From assembly GCF_000204055.1 (NCBI RefSeq), contig NW_006768775.1, positions 1,061,880 to 1,125,879 of the forward strand: a DNA stretch of 64,000 nucleotides, in the 5' to 3' direction. The notes under the pieces are model-generated. The model searched no databases. It saw only the letters and a list, made by a program, of their open reading frames with translations, and was not told the origin of the DNA. Both the position numbers and the translations under genes were made by a program. This stretch comes from Melampsora larici-populina 98AG31 (Eukaryota > Basidiomycota > Pucciniomycetes > Pucciniales > Melampsoraceae). Shown one piece after another: positions 11,760 through 22,740 of this stretch (positions are counted from its first letter, which is position 1; the number at the start of each line of letters is the position of its first letter).

Positions 11760-12562
11760 ATGCCCTTCCAATCGAAGCAAGTCGAAGAAAAGGACGACTC
11801 TGCGTGGTTTGACCGCCTGTCTCCCCGTGATCAATATAAACTTCGCCCGTTAAAAATTGGGCCTATGGCACACCCGCTGATCCATGCTGGATACGACCAG
11901 TGCTTCGATTGCGGCAACTTTGGGCATCTTCGAGACCGCGGTGACGGGTGCACCAGCAAGGTCAAAAAGGCTCCACCTTTTTGGACTTGGCGACGAGTAA
12001 TTACAGGCAAAGATTATAGCATGAGCATGCTTGAGATGACGCCAGAGAGGTTGGCCAAGGCACGGAACGAAGTGATCGCGATGGAAGGAACTCCAGGTTA
12101 GTTTGGTTTCAATGCATGACAGCGAATCTTGTATATTGATTTAAAGAACATATTCCTGTAGAATACATCAGCTCCGACTTCGACGTGTTGACACCTTGGG
12201 TCTTCACCGAACAAGACATAGCTAGGCTCGACGCCGACGAGTCTTTTAGTATGTATTGCGTTTGCAATGTGAATTTGTGGCTCAGCGGTTGACCACTTTG
12301 CGCACGCACATTTAGGAAGCAAGACTAAACAATCAGCCGATCGCAGCCTCGCGGGTCAATCGTCGAGCGTGGCGTCTGGACAAAAGCAAGACGCGTCGAA
12401 AAGGGGGCTTGAGAACGATGACTCCGGGCTCATGCACAGCTGCAGTCGAAGAAAGGTATCAGGTAAGTTTAGGTATTCAAATAAAATCGGAGTATAGTGG
12501 TCTAAGCTTCAACTTATTTTTGGCTTGAATACGAAGGCAAGCCCGACGTTAATCTGGAATAG
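11760..12562 (+). CDS. Zinc-knuckle-like hypothetical protein
   Basis: Four exons join in one frame: 11760-12096, 12162-12248, 12316-12462 and 12537-12562, giving about 198 aa and ending GKPDVNLE before TAG. Introns are 65, 67 and 74 nt with normal GT-AG ends. Residues about 46-62 carry CFDCGNFGHLRDRGDGC, which resembles a CCHC knuckle but has seven residues instead of four before the last Cys. Knuckles of this kind usually bind single-stranded RNA or DNA. The second half is acidic, then Ser/Lys-rich and probably disordered. The start is uncertain: the frame is open upstream to an acceptor at 11688, so an earlier exon could add residues. Function unknown; retroelement origin is possible but no other retroelement domain is near. 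Confidence 0.55.
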
Positions 12563-13435
12563 AAAGCTTCAGTCATGCAAAGCGACGTGATTATGGTGAT
12601 ATTAGATTATGTTTAGCTTGAATTCACTTGAATTGCAAGGAGTCAGTCCGAGGACAATCTCTGCGATTATTGCACCGTGGCTAGCTGCGGACATGTTTCA
12701 TTCGGGAGTTGATAGTGTACAGGATCATGAATAACAATATGTCTTCAAGCAAATGACGCGCCTTGTTTATCAAGGGCAGCAGTTGATTTGGGGGATGTGG
12801 AACTTAGCAAGATTTGAGCTTGATCTCGCTGTTGTATTAGAACAACCTGGAATGAATGTATTGAATTGTTGACTTAATGTAATAAAATTGTGCATAATGA
12901 TTAAAAATACGAAAGAATAGGAATAGTCAAGCCTCAACCAAAATAAGTGCACAGTAATGCGTTTATCACCGTTTGGGTTATCAAAAAAGGTTGTTGTGCT
13001 CATGCACAAATCAGCAAAGAGTTGCATGAGCAAAAAATGTTAAATTCTGAACAATTCGAAACATGTACGTCAATAAATAATGGACCACGAAGCATTAAAC
13101 ACGTCGCAGATTTGTTTTTGTAAACTTTGGTAGTTTCACTAGCGTTGGGTTTGGCGCTCGGCGGAGCTTTGAATCACAAGTCAAGTCTTAAAAGTCTATT
13201 TTTTTTTTCACTACGACAAATGATACGCTAATGTGATTGAGAAAAACCACCAAGTCTACTTGGTCTCTCAGAACTTTGCATCTACCTTCATTGCTTGTTG
13301 CCGGCTTGAATTCATTGCCAAAACTCCGAAATCTACAGTGAGCAAATTATCACTGGGTTCTTTAATTGATTTCTGTTTCAGGAAGAATATAAACCCAAAG
13401 GTGAATAAAGATAAGTATTGATAATAAAGTCAGGG
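12563..13435. other. Intergenic, nothing recognised
   Basis: AT-rich DNA between two genes that converge here. Only short frames without protein character were seen. Confidence 0.4.
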
Positions 13436-14658
13436 TCAAGGACTGACCAGAATTTGAGAATAGCTAAGTTGGGTTTCGAAACGGCACTTGATACGTCGAC
13501 GGTTCAGAAATCCTGCCAAGGCCTCATCGTTCACAGAATGGTTGTCTTCAGTCAAGAAGATAAATTGGCTCAATTTTTTTGGGAATTCTAGCCCATCATA
13601 CTGCTCAAACTTGTCGCGCCAATAGTGTGCCGTCTCAGAATAACATGTAATATATATTTCTACTTCTCGGAAAATGGCCCATCCCAACCATTGTGGGTAA
13701 TCATGGCGTGGGTTGATGAACATGTTCTTCAAGATCCTCAAGTTTGGGAATGAACTGTTCCGGAGCTCAAGTGGGATGTCGTCCGGCATCATAATAACAG
13801 AGATAGCTTCGAGTGTATCCTGGAGCGCTAAAAGCATAGGCGTCTCGTCGTTTGCATAATCTTTTGGTTGATACTCAAGCAATTTGATTGAACTTTTGCG
13901 ACGTTGACAGAAATGAACTATCGCCCTGTGATTTGAAACATGGCAATCTACGCACAGATGGATTAAATTAGGTAAAGCTCCCGGGTCCAGAGACAAAGAT
14001 GTTAAAGTTGCAAATAAGATTCCAGCGCATAAGTGGCGTTCAACACGGCTATGAAAGAATCCAAATCATTCATGTTGTTATGAGACGACAGGCTTTCAAC
14101 GATTAAAACTTTCAATGATGTTACGCGCTTAATCGCTTCTACAAGATTGTTCGAGAATCCAACGGCGTCCGTGAAACAAATTTTGAGATCGGTTAAGGTG
14201 CTTCCGCACAAACTGATGATATTGGCTGCATCTTTCATTCGAATCAAGTTATTGGTAGAGTCCTGATGCTCGAAGTCGGGTTTCGTCAAATTGTTGTCTG
14301 TGATTTTGCCGAAGTAGGAACCAGACCAGCTTTCAGGTAGATACGTGATCCCATTTAAAAAGAGGCGTTTCAAATGGATCGTGCTCGATAGTTTCACACT
14401 ACTTCCCAATACAAAACTTATGCATCTATGTGTTCGGGAAGACCTCAGTTCCAAGGCGTTGAACACGAATTTTGGAATAAGCCTTGCCCAGACCTTTCCT
14501 AATAATCGTAATCGTAGTAAGCATGTAACAGAATTTTGATTTAAAAACAGAGTATCTGCGCTATTAGAGGCATCAAGCGGTGAATATTTGGCCATGTCAA
14601 AGAGATAAGTCATAATATGCTCTACTATTTCGACTGGTAAGTGAGACATTTGTGCCAT
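13436..14658 (-). pseudogene. F-box/LRR-like paralogue with a 10-nt deletion
   Basis: On the minus strand the gene starts at ATG 14658 (MAQMSHLPVEIVEHIMTYLF, an F-box start aligned with its neighbours). It runs openly to a TAA just after LNATYALESYLQL near 14002. The frame then resumes one register over as TSLSLDPGALPNLIHLC and continues to 13436. Both paralogues have nine residues between LES (or LEL) and the SLSLD-type block, that is 27 nt; here only 17 nt remain. A 10-nt deletion therefore explains the break. The C-terminal half keeps the family pattern (YWRDKFEQ, RRRIKCRFETQLSYSQIL). The truncated product would keep the F-box and early repeats, so a shortened protein cannot be excluded. 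Confidence 0.8.
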
Positions 14659-15853
14659 GATTTCGTTGTGTATCGATTCAACGATTTGAACTGAGCGTAT
14701 TGTTTTGTTTGGGTTAATGATTGGTAAACAATATCGGGCACGTTTCATTCTCAATGAAAGCAATGTCATTCCTGGGGTATATCTGCGTTGTTGACGCGCT
14801 TGGCCAGGATGGGGACTTTGTCCGCCCGTTTGGATTGGGGTTGGATCATCTTGCTCATGCAGAGGATTTCCGGCGTGATACTTAGGTGTGACGTATAGGA
14901 AATTGTTGTCAAATCACGCTTGGAATTGAGGCTAACCCGGCGCACGTTACGATAAAAACCATTTATTGTTCCGGGTATCATCTCTACACCAAATGCCACT
15001 GGGGTAGGAATTGGCATTGGAGTACGGGACTCAAGCAGACTAGAGCAGACAAAGATGCTCATATGCCTTGTTTGGGCTGCGTGATGCCACAATCGACGAT
15101 GCCTTTCTCAACAACGCCGGTAAATTTGAATTTGTTTCATTTTTACGACTCGGTCGAAAAGACGGCAAGTGTGGGGACGCATAGTTGAGGCTTTGGATAA
15201 ATGCCTGGGACGATACCACACTTTGCAGATTGCTGCTTATACGCATTAAGTTTACTCGTCGATACGAACTTCTCGGAAACCATTTGGCTCATGCTGCTGT
15301 GACACCTACAAGCTTACTTTTGGGGATACAATGATACTCTGCTTTTTATCACGAGCAGCTAAGATTTGTTTTAATGTCATGATGATATAGGCATACGAAG
15401 GTTTTTGGGTAAGGGCCCGTGAATCTTGGAGTGAGCCACAAATCTAAAAGAGAATGCTATTGCTTTACGCTCTAATATGTCGTATCAAGTGTTGCAACGA
15501 AAGTATTGGATACACTGTCAATTACCTCTATCATTTTTAAAATTCAATGATGTTATATTTAAGCGATGAGTAGGAATTGTGAGCGGTGAACGCTGATTGG
15601 CCGCAAGATTGGCTGAATACTGAGCAACAGGCTTTGTGCAACGGTTGCACACGGTGCTTAAAGCCCATGAGTAACTCGTTAAAGTTTAAGTGATTCGACT
15701 TGCTTGGAGCAGATCTCGTTAGCGATCATGTTGGCACATGAAAACTGGAGGCGTATTGCAGGTTGAAAAGCTTGGTTGAGTACGCGGCGAACCTTGAATA
15801 AAGGCAGATGATCCACGCTCAGCGCGATTGATCGCCACATAGTTTCAGGCGAT
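14659..15853. other. Intergenic with weak minus-strand frames
   Basis: Minus-strand frames at 14766-15092 and 15040-15246 are open but show no domain and no clear splice partners. They could be upstream exons of the damaged F-box gene or chance frames, and I do not call them. Confidence 0.3.
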
Positions 15854-16036
15854 ATGGGAACAGATTTCAATGACTCTTCTCAAGGCGATCAGTGGAAGAA
15901 CGAAGCTTTCGTTAAGATAATAAGTTGTTATCCTGGATATGCAATTCCTAATTGCTCTTCTTATAACATAGTGCTTGAAGCGTTGGTAGGATTGAAACGA
16001 TTGCGTGGAATACGCGGCAATCGTCAGATGAAATGA
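15854..16036 (+). pseudogene. Possible F-box/LRR relic
   Basis: A 60-codon frame contains VKIISCYPG and, further on, LEALVGLKRLRGIRGN. The latter resembles the LDAISSVKGLKVLGIVGSK segment of the intact F-box-like protein at 9679-10971. If real it is a heavily decayed internal piece of a fourth family member. The match is short and judged by eye only. Confidence 0.3.
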
Positions 16037-16255
16037 GCAGGCTCGCGTCCTCGAGCAAATAACCACACCACAGTAGCATGAATATGTAAACACAAGATTC
16101 ACATCTCATATAAAAAGGTTAATCAGAACAGGATAACATATACACTCCAATATAGACGTTTGAATATCATATAAATATATATATATATCTGCCAAGGTAC
16201 ATTAGGATCAAAGAATTAAAATCAAAGAACAGTTGATGAAGACCCAAGATCGGAC

Positions 16256-18189
16256 ATGGCCCATATTCATTGCCTTCCTTTAGAAGTTGTTTATTTTATT
16301 TTATTTTACTTCGTTAAAGACTTTGAAGAGACCTGGAAGAATTCTAGGAATAGTGCCGAACAGGCTCCTGTGCCAGACCATCTATTATTGGAACTGTTAA
16401 ACTTACGATTGCTTGGAAAGTCTTGGGCGTTACGGGTCTTGCCATACGCTTATCAAAACTTACACTTTAGCTCGGCATTGAAAATGAACTCTTTCGTTGA
16501 GACTTGGAATAACTCGGCGACAATCTCGACCATGGCTCGATTGAGCCGCCTTAGCTTCGATCAGATTACTTGCCCAGATTTGGATTGTGAATTCGGGTCG
16601 GATCGAGTCAACATAGGTTTGCTTGCATCTTACCGGATTGATTTCGAAAAGGATAACTTCAATTATAAATCGATTACACTAGAGGACATTGAAGAAATTA
16701 TCAAATTTTGTGGTCAAACCTTAGCAGGCTTAAAGTTTTCGTTCAAAGCGGGTGCGGGATTTACGCCCAATATCATTGAGTTGATAAAAGAGGTTAAAGG
16801 TCTAAGAGTGTTGATCATCGAGGCAAATCCCTACGGGGTAAGGCAGAATCACTTGAAATCGATCCGGGCTTTACTCAATGTTACGGCTGGGCTTGAATTG
16901 TTATTGCTTGACATTGGATCTATCGGAACTCTGGACTTAAGTGAAGAAGCGTTACCTCGCTTGAAGCACTTGTCAGCCGCATGCGATACAAACGACCTGG
17001 GAGCGATTACGGAGCTTTGCGAAACTCGTGGTCGGAACATCAGTTGCTTAGAGTACCTTACCCATCCCGACTGCGACCGAGCTGCAAAAGTTATTTTGGC
17101 TCTGCAAAATTCACTTGAGGTCTTATTCATAGAGTCAATTCCGAATCTTGTTCCGGCGGAGATAAGCGATTGGCATTTCCCAAAATTAAAAATTATACGG
17201 AGTATCAACTCGACAATAGAAAGTCCCAGTTTAGCTTGGCTACAATTAGGATTTGTAAAGAATATGCGAATTTACGTCACTGACTATTGGAGTTCTAAAA
17301 AATATTGGCGCAAAGGCCTGAAGGCACTTAAAGGCAAAGAACACTGTAAACATCATTCAACTTCCCCAATTTGGCAGAGGAAAATGATTAATAGTACAGT
17401 TTTTCATAAAAGAATCTAATACTGCACACCTGGGCCATTTCACCCACACTACATATGTGCAGCAAGCTAAGTCAATAGTTGTCTATCATGTACATACAGG
17501 TCTGCTCAGTTTTTTGCCCATCAGAATAAATAAATCACATGTTATACCACATGTAACTTTTTCGACTTTGAATTTTTTTTCCCAAAAATTCACTACATAT
17601 AATTCTGTAGCTGCTCAGGCAATATTGTTGAAGCTATGTCTTAGTAACAGAAAGTGTGTTACATGCAGTTGAGTTGATGAGATCACACCAAAACATTGAG
17701 TCAGTGTATGTAGTCAATCTTTTGGAAGCTTTTTTCAATCTGAAAGAAGTTACAGCATGTATTACATATGAATAACTTGTCCTGATGAGCAGATAACTGA
17801 GCAGAACTGTATGTACATGATAACCACATATTCACTGAGCCTGCTACACATATGTAGTGTGGGTGTTATGGCTCAGGTGTGGAGTGATAGACCATTTTAT
17901 GACAAATCATACTCCCAATCATTTTTCCCTGCCCACTTGGGGAACCCGAATAATGTCTGCAGTGGAACTCAAGAGACCTGTTGGGTTCGACAACATCGTT
18001 TTTATCACGGGGAAGGAACAGGACTTAGAGGAAAACAAGGAGCTAAAAAGGATTTTTGGTTATCATCAAATCCGTTGCCATTTCATACAGCAATTAGATT
18101 ATGTTGAGTTGGAGGTAAATGATTTCGAAATTGAAAGAGAGGAAACTTTACTTTTGCTGACTTGGAACGGAATACGTGACAGGCCTTAA
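16256..18189 (+). pseudogene. F-box/LRR-like gene split by a foldback element
   Basis: The first part, 16256-17341, encodes 362 residues from ATG (MAHIHCLPLEVVYFILFYFV) with an F-box start and leucine-rich segments like its two neighbours. It reaches KYWRKGLKALKGKE and then meets a 623-bp element. The rest of the gene, 17968-18189, encodes LKRPVGFDNIVFITG and IRCHFIQQLDYVELE, the C-terminal block found in both paralogues. With the element and one GAA copy removed, the two parts form one frame of 435 aa, close to the 430 aa of the intact paralogue. As it stands, reading continues into the element and stops at 17419, replacing the C-terminus with about 25 foreign residues. The insertion does not touch the F-box, so an altered protein may still be made. 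Confidence 0.85.
17342..17964. mobile_element. Foldback TIR element with CACTG/CAGTG ends, CACTA-like
   Basis: The element begins CACTGTAAACATC and ends GTCTGCAGTG, with GAA directly on both sides (17339-17341 and 17965-17967). The outer 95 nt of the two arms align without gaps at about 75 percent identity. Similarity continues inward for roughly 200 nt more (for example CCCACACTACATATGTG, then CTGCTCAGTT and CATCAG in both arms), so most of the element is one long inverted repeat. It encodes no transposase. Ends of the CACTG/CACTA type with a 3-bp target duplication are the mark of the CACTA (EnSpm/CMC) superfamily, so this is probably a non-autonomous member. The divergence of the arms shows that it is not very recent, or that its source copy already had unequal arms. 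Confidence 0.8.
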
Positions 18190-19167
18190 CAAACGACAAT
18201 AGCGTGGAAGCCAACCAAGTACAAAGTAAACTGGCTTGAAGGTGAATGTGATCTGAGAGTTAGGGAAAAGGGATGTTGTGTTCGCTGACTTATGAACATC
18301 ATCATGGCAGGCTTTGATTGACAGAAAACGTTTAAGTCGAACAATTGCGAAGGCCGATTGGGATCACGGTATCTGGGATTTGACTGGTGTGCGTGGTATA
18401 CGAGAAACCGATCATGCTTTATGTGCGCGTTGGTACCGTGACCTTAACCAAGAATGACTGCCGAGAAGATGGTTCTTAAAATTGAATAAGAAATCCAGCC
18501 GATGAATATGTTGATGTAATTAGTTCAATGTTTGATTAAAAGTGACGCTTACTCTTGATGCATTTTGATAATTGAGGTGCTTCTCATTTGCGCTGGGATC
18601 TTATGCAAGGAGCTGGCTTAAAAAGATTGTGCCCACATGAATTGTTTTCTTCGTAAAATTTATGTATAATGACGAAAGGCGTTGCACAAGGGAATTTTGG
18701 CAAGACGGATGTTCACGCAGCGAAATGCATTGTGAGAGCATGAATGTCTTGGTCACAAGCATAACCTGTACGACTTTAAAGTACGTCATTATGAGCACGT
18801 TGGCCTGGAATGATGCGTAGCGTAGGCGCAGGTATACTCGCATGTAAGCTGATGTAGGGATGCACTGCCCATGGAGTTCAAGGCGGCGCCCGCCGCTGAG
18901 AATGCTAGTGGAGAACAAAAGACCATTTTGGAAATAGAGTCTAAGATGAAGAAGTGAAGGATGAGATTTATAACAAGTCTATGCCAATAGGGAGCTTTGA
19001 AATTCAGTTTGATTGACCTATCCAGCTCCCACACAAAACAATTTGTGTCTACCTTTGTGCGTTGTTTGACATTGGCTAGTGCATTACATTTTGTTTGCTA
19101 TTAATCACTTTTTGGTTGCTATCATTGCCATTCTTGCCATTTGGGATCTTGAGTGTTAACATGCTTC
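18190..19167. other. Intergenic, nothing recognised
   Basis: No convincing frame, repeat or RNA gene was seen on either strand. Frames on the minus strand at 18601-19034 lack protein character. Confidence 0.4.
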
Positions 19168-19571
19168 CTATCAGAATATCAATCAATGAGGCAACAGCTT
19201 TAGCACATGCATGATAGAAAAGTAAATCTCACGCACTCTAGCTCCTTTATATGACCTTCATCTTGAGAGTTTGGCAGTGAATAATGGGTGGATACATGAG
19301 TATTCATTAGAGCTCTGGTTTGTAATTCCGAAATATTGGAAGAAGTTATACCTTTGACGTCTTTCTGATATTGAGAACTCCCTTGACCAGCATCTTTGAT
19401 AGCTTTTGGCTTAGTTGTGCCATCGTATTTTTGGACTTTGTATACCCCATTGTCCCTTACTAATTTGAAACTATTGGACTTTTCAAACCTCGGACTCTGA
19501 TTGGTTGAAGGGGCTAAGGTAAGAAGGAATGCACCAAGACATAAACCTTTGAAAATATTGATGAGCATCAT
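19168..19571 (-). pseudogene. Orphan signal-peptide exon, copy A
   Basis: On the minus strand ATG 19571 starts MMLINIFKGLCLGAFLLTL, a strong signal peptide that matches the FLKGLCLGILLLPF start of the 465-aa secreted protein at 26911-28456. The exon runs about 113 codons to a GTGAGATTT donor at 19232. The intron (19232-19168) resembles intron 1 of that gene, ending in GATAG. After it the frame closes within a few codons, and I found no counterpart of the 389-codon third exon. The 5' flank is also shared (ATGGATGAAGTAA just upstream of the start here and in copy B). It may still make a small secreted protein by read-through of the intron, so loss of function is not certain. Confidence 0.55.
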
Positions 19572-20725
19572 GATGGATGAAGTAAGTAACTTTTCGCGGA
19601 ATCTTGGATGTGAGACTGGCGAGAAAATTCCAGGCCCAGACCCCATTCCATAGATGTTTAAATCCATTGAAATACAATACCCTTGAGACCTGAGGTCCAT
19701 TCAAATTGATTTCTCTGTAACTTTGCAGCCAGATAAGAGCGAGTTCCGCAGCCGACTTTTCTCATGTAATTGGTGAACTCGAAACTCATGGTATTCATAC
19801 GCTTGCCGATAAGTGAGCGCTTTATTACTCGTCTGGAGGAGCCTGCCGATGTGGTCTCTGACCGGCACGACTCATAATAAATTTCGGCTAAAAGCGCCGA
19901 ACGCATTAAAGCCTGTGGAGACCGGGGGTCGCGAGCCGAGACTGAGGATGATGGTAGCCGTGGGCATTTTGCCGTGTTTTTTTTTATATCCGAATCCTAG
20001 GTTTACATCAAGAAAACTCTACTACAACACTAAGACTCACTTGACCGCGGAATTAGCCAATGTGTGTCCTGCCCCCGGAAAAAGGATGTGATGTTCCTTG
20101 TCAAATGCTTTCGGGCTTTAAACATCTGATCATGACTGCAAAGGTCCACTCATATTCTCTAATTCTAAATCAGTGGAACAGTAATCAAACTTAGTATCCA
20201 CTGAGGTGATCTTTGGTTTTGGTAAATCTCACAATGATTCTGTGTATCGCTTTCAGGGATCTACAATCTCTCTGACAAAAGACAATATTCAAAGTCACCG
20301 GATGACATCGAGGTCAGAGAAGATCAAGGGTGAGGCTTGCTCTCTCTCTGATTTGGGCGAGTGCTCTATGAGCGCTGTCTTTATGAATTTCACCTGTTAC
20401 CACATCCATAAGCTTTACTTTGCCCTCCATGGTCTGATGCTCTTGAACATGAGGGGAAACAAATTAAACCAATTAAGTGTACATTTGAAGCAGAAAAACA
20501 CTATTATGAATCAGATCTCCTTGTGCAGGCGATTAGCCGCGATGACAGAGATCCAAAACCTCAGTGGCAATGATTTGTCAATAATGAGCGCAAACACACA
20601 TTTATCGAGCCCCACTCAAAACCATCAACCTCTGCATTTTCTACCATTGTTGACTGTCTCCAGTGTCTGGTGTTGACTCTCCATAGCCTTTGGGGCAGTA
20701 AGGCATTAGGGGCACATCACTTTCC
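19572..20725. other. Intergenic between the two orphan exons
   Basis: No gene is supported. The plus-strand frame at 20206-20676 shows no domain. The sequence close to 19572 is probably the upstream region of copy A. Confidence 0.35.
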
Positions 20726-21282
20726 CTGTAAAAACTTCAATCAGTTGAGCAACAGAATTGAATGATGCTCGATGAAAAAGTGAATCTCACACACATTGAG
20801 TCTTGGTTTTTGGGAGCATTTCTATGAACAAGACCAATCACTTGTTTAAGAGAATTGAACATGCAGAATAAAAAAGTAAATCTTACACACATCCCATCAG
20901 AATACGAGTTCCAAGTTGCGGCCCCAGGGTTGAGATGTTCTCTACGAGATACACAATCAGTTGCTCAGCCAAATTGAAAAATGTGAAATAAACAGGTATA
21001 TATCACACACTCCAAATGAGCAATCGGTGAGTCGAGTTGTGATTGTTCCAATGGTTCATGATTTTCACCCGGGTAATTTACACTTGCAGAGCTTAGGCTT
21101 GGGGTTCTTTCATATGCGCTGGAAACTTCTCCGACCTGCGAGTTATCCTCGTGGGCTGCGAGGCTCAGTAGAGGTGTTTCCCTTGTTGAGAGGTTTCCCC
21201 AGGGTTTCTGAGTTGTTGAAGGGGCTAGCGCAATAAGGAAAGTACCCAGACATAAAGCTTTCAAGAGTTTTTGATGACTCAT
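20726..21282 (-). pseudogene. Orphan signal-peptide exon, copy B, with three related introns
   Basis: Minus-strand ATG 21282 starts MSHQKLLKALCLGTFLIAL, then APSTTQKP, the same signal-peptide exon as copy A and the gene at 26911-28456. The exon reaches HLEC before a GTGTG donor near 21010. The intron to 20942 resembles intron 1 of the family. A short exon follows that resembles exon 2 of the intact gene (AGAACATCTC against AGATCATCTC). Two more introns of the same sequence type follow, at about 20886-20822 and 20790-20726, separated by very short exons. No large third exon was found and the phases do not clearly agree, so I treat it as a broken copy. Boundaries of the donors are uncertain by a few bases because of GTGTGT runs. 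Confidence 0.5.
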
Positions 21283-21912
21283 AATGGATGAAGTAAACTG
21301 ATTAAAAACTTGGCTCGAGTCTATGATAGAGAGAGTGGCAAGTTCTTTGAGGTTCCCAGTCCTCAGCTTTTGAGTGTTGGAATCCTTTGAAACTGGAGGA
21401 TTCTGTCAAGCTCGTGTTATGGAACCGAGACATATCGCATCTCTTGTATTAGTAAGTTGATTGTCTGCAATTTCGTAGTCAATTGCATTTGAGTCCCCCA
21501 TTCATGTCCACATTTTGTCCAATAGACTTCCGCTTCATCACTGGATCACGGAGTATCCGATGGGTTTGCTAACCCATATCAATATAAAAAAGATTGGCAG
21601 CACGCTCCGAAAACTTCAAATATGATTCGTGGTTTCTGAAAATTGATTCGTCGAGCGACCGTTGATAAGAACCAAACTGAGAGATGATTCAGTTGTTCTC
21701 GAAAATAGATGCAATGGTTTTCCTTCAAACTGATAAACGAAGAAATGTACGAGAAGAAATGTGTAATAGTCCTTAGGAGCCCCATACAGGGAACTATCTT
21801 AAATGAGACAAAGGTAAGGTTAGCTCTCACTTCAAGGCATTGGTTCCACAACCGCCAATGATCTGCATTACCTATCATATATAGGATAAAGATAAGGTTA
21901 GAGCATCTACAA
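21283..21912. other. Upstream region of copy B
   Basis: No gene is supported. The first bases share the ATGGATGAAGTAA-type sequence with copy A, so the duplicated segment included some 5' flank. Confidence 0.35.
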
Positions 21913-22132
21913 TAGGGGGTTTCAAGTCAGAATTTTTTTGTGAAACTTTTTAAAAAACGGACAAGTTTTTTAAATTTTACGGTGGGTTTTTTTTCTGCAA
22001 ATATACGGTCAACAGCATTCGGGACACCTCAAAAAGGTGTCCCAACTTTTTTAAATTTACGGTATATTTTGCAACATCGGACAACTTGTTGGACTGTAAA
22101 ATACCGTAAATTTATTGACTTGAGACCCCCTA
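21913..22132. mobile_element. MITE, TIR GGGGGTTTCAAGTCA, first copy
   Basis: The left end GGGGGTTTCAAGTCAGAATT is mirrored on the right by TTTATTGACTTGAGACCCCC, with TA on both outer sides. The 220-bp interior is very AT-rich with TTTTACGGTA-type repeats and encodes nothing. The same ends flank the element at 22741-23035, so the two are members of one miniature TIR family. The superfamily is not clear; a TA or TAA target duplication fits Tc1/mariner or PIF/Harbinger. Confidence 0.65.
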
Positions 22133-22286
22133 ATGGCCCACCTATTGTGCGGGGCCTTGCACATTTAGGGGGTCAAAATGCAAAAACATTTTAAATTTTG
22201 ATCAAGAGTCTCCAGATCTTGGGGGCCTGTAGGAGCTCTTGACACCACGTGCACTCATCATAAGTACCAAACACACATAAAAAAGG

Positions 22287-22728
22287 AGGACCCTGGAATG
22301 CGCCTATGGATGTATCTGATGAAACCCGATTTTTGGTTTTTGGGTGCTACTCTACACACCACTACCTGCCTCGCAGCCCCAGACACCTAAAAAGATGCGC
22401 ATGGGACAGGACTATCCAATGAGCCTGGTCGTAGACCTGTAGCGTTGCTCAGTTCGACGGAACTTGCAAAGGTGCAAAAATAAATTCGGCCTCCAAGGTC
22501 CGATTAGGACCTTCCAAATATGGGCCTTTTTTGGCTGTTACATTGAGATATCTCAGAAAGTATCAGAGCTACAGGGTTAAAAGTTAGTGTAGCTGAAAGG
22601 CCTGCTTCTGGCGCATTGTTTAAACTCCTGTAGGTTGATCAGTGAAGTGAAGTTTAGTGCCCAAAAACATCACCAACAAAAGGTCCTGATTTTCGTCAGA
22701 TACATCCATAGGCGCATTCCAGGGTCCT
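22287..22728. mobile_element. 442-bp TIR element with 33-bp perfect ends and 7-bp TSD
   Basis: The first 33 bases (starting AGGACCCTGGAATGCGCC) are repeated exactly, inverted, at the right end, which finishes GGCGCATTCCAGGGTCCT. One mismatch then four more matching bases extend it to 38. AAAAAGG lies directly outside both ends (22280-22286 and 22729-22735), a 7-bp target duplication. The interior encodes no protein. Perfect ends mean that it moved recently compared with the other TIR elements in this window. The superfamily is unassigned; an 8-bp duplication would suit hAT but only 7 bp are identical. Confidence 0.8.
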
Positions 22729-22740
22729 AAAAAGGGATAA

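Noticed and set aside
17857..18189. Separate small gene beginning with a hydrophobic start
   Set aside because: Its useful part (from 17968) is the C-terminus of the split F-box gene; the upstream part is the arm of the foldback element.
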